A DNA stretch of 64,000 nt. It comes from Loxodes magnus. Taxonomy: Eukaryota; Ciliophora; Karyorelictea; Loxodida; Loxodidae. Position 1 is the first letter of the stretch, and each line of letters opens with the position of its first letter. The notes beneath the pieces are model-generated. The model had not been told where the DNA came from, made no database searches, and worked only from the letters and a program-made list of their open reading frames with translations. The stretch is taken from positions 1 through 64,000 of the forward strand of contig CAMPDV010000449.1 in NCBI GenBank assembly GCA_946699065.1, given 5' to 3'. Both the position numbers and the translations under genes were made by a program. Of the stretch, positions 59,501 to 64,000 are shown in pieces.

Positions 59501-62500
59501 TCACTTTCTTATCATCACTTCCCGATACAATGAACTCTGAATCACTGGATATAGCCACAGATCTTACATAACTAGTGTGACCACTCATGGTCTTACAGGT
59601 ACCTGTCTTGACGTTCCATAGTCTCACCGTCTCATCAACACTTCCCGATACGATGAACTCTGAATCACTGGATATAGCCACAGATAATACATAACTAGTG
59701 TGACCACTCATGGTCTTACAGGTACCTGTCTTGACGTTCCATAGTCTCACTTTCTCATCATCACTTCCCGATACAATGAACTCTGAATCACTGGAGATAG
59801 CCACAGATAATACTGAATATGTGTGACCACTCATGGTCTTACAGGTACCTGTCTTGACGTTCCATAGTCTCACCGTCTTATCTACACTTCCCGATACGAT
59901 GAACTCTGAATCACTGGAGATAGCCACAGATGATACATAACTAGTGTGACCACTCATGGTCTTACAGGTACCTGTCTTGACGTTCCATAGTCTCACTTTC
60001 TTATCATCACTTCCCGATACAATGAACTCTGAATCACTGGATATAGCCACAGATAATACTCAATCTGTATGACCACTCATGGTCTTACAGCTACCTGTCT
60101 TGACGCTCCATAGTCTCACTTTCTCATCATCACTTCCCGATACAATGAACTCTGAATCACTGGATATAGCCACAGATAATACTGAATCTGTGTGACCACT
60201 CATGGTCTTACAGGTACCTGTCTTGACGTTCCATAGTCTCACTTTCTTATCATCACTTCCCGATACAATGAACTCTGAATCACTGGATATAGCCACAGAT
60301 GATACATAACTAGTGTGACCACTCATGGTCTTACAGGTACCTGTCTTGACGTTCCATAGTCTCACCGTCTTATCTCTACTTCCCGATACAATGAACTCTG
60401 AATCACTGGATATATCCACAGATGATACATAACTAGTGTGACCACTCATGGTCTTACAGGTACCTGTCTTGACGTTCCATAGTCTCACCGTCTCATCAAC
60501 ACTTCCCGATACGATGAACTCTGAATCACTGGATATAGCCACAGATAATACTGAATCTGTGTGACCACTCATGGTCTTACAGGTACCTGTCTTGACGTTC
60601 CATAGTCTCACTTTCTTATCATCACTTCCCGATACAATGAACTCTGAATCACTGGATATAGCCACAGATAATACTCAATCTGTGTGACCACTCATGGTCT
60701 TACAGGTACCTGTCTTGACGTTCCATAGTCTCACCGTCTTATCTACACTTCCCGATACGATGAACTCTGAATCACTGGATATAGCCACAGATGATACATA
60801 ACTAGTGTGACCACTCATGGTCTTACAGGTACCTGTCTTGACGTTCCATAGTCTCACCGTCTCATCAACACTTCCCGATACAATGAACTCTGAATCACTG
60901 GAGATAGCCACAGATAATACTCAATCTGTGTGACCACTCATGGTCTTACAGGTACCTGTTTTGACGTCCCATAGTCTCACCGTCTCATCAACACTTCCCG
61001 ATACGATGAACTCTGAATCACTGGATATAGCCACAGCATATACTGAATATGTGTGACCACTCATGGTCTTACAGCTACCTGTCTTGACGTTCCATAGTCT
61101 CACCGTCTCATCAACACTTCCCGATACGATGAACTCTGAATCACTGGATATAGCCACAGATGATACATAACTAGTGTGACCACTCATGGTCTTACAGGTA
61201 CCTGTCTTGACGTTCCATAGTCTCACCGTCTCATCAACACTTCCCGATACGATGAACTCTGAATCACTGGATATAGCCACAGATAATACATAACTAGTGT
61301 GACCACTCATGGTCTTACAGGTACCTGTCTTGACGTTCCATAGTCTCACCGTCTTATCTACACTTCCCGATACGATGAACTCTGAATCACTGGATATAGC
61401 CACAGATGATACATAACTAGTGTGACCACTCATGGTCTTACAGGTACCTGTCTTGACGTTCCATAGTCTCACCGTCTTATCTACACTTCCCGATACGATG
61501 AACTCTGAATCACTGGATATTGCCACAGATGATACATAACTAGTGTGACCACTCATGGTCTTACAGGTACCTGTCTTGACGTTCCATAGTCTCACCGTCT
61601 CATCAACACTTCCCGATACGATGAACTCTGAATCACTGGATATAGCCACAGATGATACATAACTAGTGTGACCACTCATGGTCTTACAGGTACCTGTCTT
61701 GACGTTCCATAGTCTCACCGTCTTATCAACACTTCCCGATACGATGAACTCTGAATCACTGGATATAGCCACAGATAATACTGAATCTGTGTGACCACTC
61801 ATGGTCTTACAGGTACCTGTCTTGACGTTCCATAGTCTCACCGTCTTATCTCTACTTCCCGATACGATGAACACTGAATCACTGGAGATAGCCACAGATG
61901 ATACATAACTAGTGTGACCACTCATGGTCTTACAGGTACCTGTCTTGACGCTCCATAGTCTCACTTTCTTATCTACACTTCCCGATACAATGAACTCTGA
62001 ATCACTGGATATAGCCACAGATGATACATAACTAGTGTGACCACTCATGGTCTTACAGGTACCTGTCTTGACGTTCCATAGTCTCACCGTCTTATCTCTA
62101 CTTCCCGATACGATGAAATCTGAATCACTGGATATAGCCACAGATGATACATAACTAGTGTGACCACTCATGGTCTTACAGGTACCTGTCTTGACGTTCC
62201 ATAGTCTCACCGTCTTATCATCACTTCCCGATACGATGAACTCTGAATCACTGGATATAGCTACAGCATATACAGAATATGTGTGACCACTCAAGGTCTT
62301 ACAGGTACCTGTCTTGACGTTCCATAGTCTCACCGTCTTATCATCACTTCCCGATACGATGAACTCTGAATCACTGGATATAGCCACAGATGATACAGAA
62401 TATGTATGACCACTCATGGTCTTACAGGTACCTGTCTTGACGTTCCATAGTCTCACCGTCTTATCTACACTTCCCGATACGATGAACTCTGAATCACTGG

Positions 62501-64000
62501 ATATAGCCACAGATAATACTCAATCTGTATGACCACTCATGGTCTTACAGCTACCTGTCTTGACGCTCCATAGTCTCACTTTCTCATCATCACTTCCCGA
62601 TACAATGAACTCTGAATCACTGGATATAGCCACAGATAATACTGAATCTGTGTGACCACTCATGGTCTTACAGGTACCTGTCTTGACGTTCCATAGTCTC
62701 ACTTTCTTATCATCACTTCCCGATACAATGAACTCTGAATCACTGGATATAGCCACAGATAATACTCAATCTGTATGACCACTCATGGTCTTACAGCTAC
62801 CTGTCTTGACGCTCCATAGTCTCACTTTCTCATCATCACTTCCCGATACAATGAACTCTGAATCACTGGATATAGCCACAGATAATACTGAATCTGTATG
62901 ACCACTCATGGTCTTACAGCTACCTGTCTTGACGTTCCATAGTCTCACCGTCTTATCTACACTTCCCGATACGATGAACTCTGAATCACTGGAGATAGCC
63001 ACAGCATATACTGAATATGTGTGACCACTCATGGTCTTACAGGTACCTGTCTTGACGTTCCATAGTCTCACTTTCTCATCATCACTTCCCGATACAATGA
63101 ACACTGAATCACTGGAGATAGCCACAGATAATACTGAATATGTGTGACCACTCATGGTCTTACAGGTACCTGTCTTGACGTTCCATAGTCTCACCGTCTT
63201 ATCTCAACTTCCCGATACAATGAACTCGGAATCACTGGATATATCCACAGATCTTACATAACTAGTGTGACCACTCATGGTCTTACAGGTACCTGTCTTG
63301 ACGTCCCATAGTCTCACCGTCTTATCTCTACTTCCCGATACGATGAAATCGGAATCACTGGATATAGCCACAGATAATACTCAATCTGTGTGACCACTCA
63401 TGGTCTTACAGCTACCTGTCTTGACGTTCCATAGTCTCACTTTCTTATCATCACTTCCCGATACAATGAACTCTGAATCACTGGATATAGCCACAGATCT
63501 TACATAACTAGTGTGACCACTCATGGTCTTACAGGTACCTGTCTTGACGTTCCATAGTCTCACCGTCTCATCAACACTTCCCGATACGATGAACTCTGAA
63601 TCACTGGATATAGCCACAGATAATACATAACTAGTGTGACCACTCATGGTCTTACAGGTACCTGTCTTGACGTTCCATAGTCTCACTTTCTCATCATCAC
63701 TTCCCGATACAATGAACTCTGAATCACTGGAGATAGCCACAGATAATACTGAATATGTGTGACCACTCATGGTCTTACAGGTACCTGTCTTGACGTTCCA
63801 TAGTCTCACCGTCTTATCTACACTTCCCGATACGATGAACTCTGAATCACTGGAGATAGCCACAGATGATACATAACTAGTGTGACCACTCATGGTCTTA
63901 CAGGTACCTGTCTTGACGTTCCATAGTCTCACTTTCTTATCATCACTTCCCGATACAATGAACTCTGAATCACTGGATATAGCCACAGATAATACTCAAT
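44577..64000 (-). CDS. WD40-repeat frame, block 4 (continues beyond the window)
   Basis: About 158 blades lie in one frame after a 1-nt loss at about 44575-44577 (gtgactctcatgg for gtgaccactcatgg). The N-terminal end is outside the window, so any signal, RING or other N-terminal domain is unseen. The longest TGA-free run is 60924-62513 (529 codons). TAG replaces the structural Trp (VRL-TAG-NVK) at several sites, for example near 46455, 48915, 50022, 55065, 55803 and 57279, all within duplicated blocks. Variants such as WSVKTG (51005, 53710, 58630) mark another duplicated sub-family. Confidence 0.5.
45663..55691. repeat. Block repeated at 45.7, 47.4, 49.2 and 54.3 kb
   Basis: A run of blades with VDET, RDKT, SNSEF-VDKK, YAV and VDET occurs at 45663, 47385, 49230 and 54273. 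The interval 45663-47081 recurs as 54273-55691, 8610 bp (70 units) away; 47385-47996 recurs as 49230-49841, 1845 bp (15 units) away. Part of the block also lies in 50022-50948. Confidence 0.8.
58584..63986. repeat. 32-unit block duplication
   Basis: 58584-60050 and 62520-63986 show the same series of blade variants and stop codons 3936 bp (32 units) apart. A related 14-unit shift links 56124-56852 with 57846-58574. Confidence 0.8.

Overview
The window looks like nuclear DNA of a ciliate. Every recognisable protein only reads through if TAA and TAG are glutamine: the RING/WD40 gene at 2812-5152 (minus), the LINE endonuclease and reverse transcriptase at 6895-10598, and the coiled-coil frame at 12982-13911 (minus). 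TGA also falls again and again where tryptophan is expected, both in LINE domains and in WD40 repeats, so a code with UAR = Gln and UGA = Trp (or Trp/stop by context, as in karyorelictids and Condylostoma) fits better than the Tetrahymena-type code. Flanking DNA is very AT-rich; the WD40 DNA is visibly richer in GC. I cannot name the species or say whether this is germline or somatic DNA.

Layout. 1-2811: AT-rich DNA with three families of degenerate tandem repeats (88 bp, about 460-565 bp, 56 bp) and one GC-richer island of unknown nature (484-745). 2812-5152 (minus): a TRIM-like gene with a variant RING finger, a long Gln-rich coiled-coil-like region, a pentapeptide-repeat stretch and a seven-blade WD40 propeller; it carries one 2-nt frameshift and one in-frame TGA at a Trp position. 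5153-16515: a transposon-rich island with two near-identical inverted 361-bp repeats, LINE relics on both strands, short copies of a LINE/SINE-like 3' tail, a coiled-coil reading frame and a few coding-like fragments.

16516-64000 (minus, running off the window): about 386 head-to-tail copies of a 123-bp unit, each encoding one 41-residue WD40 blade. Only three 1-nt indels break the frame in 47.5 kb. Differences between units are mostly amino-acid changes at the surface positions of the blade, and blocks of units have been duplicated at whole multiples of 123 bp. The central blades of the RING gene are the same unit, and the low-coordinate end of the array shares an unusual junction with that gene.

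The most interesting reading is a hypervariable, concertedly evolving WD40 repertoire beside a RING-WD40 gene. It could be a giant repeat protein of more than 15,000 residues, or a store of donor blades for the RING gene. The sequence alone does not decide between these and a decaying, satellite-like expansion.
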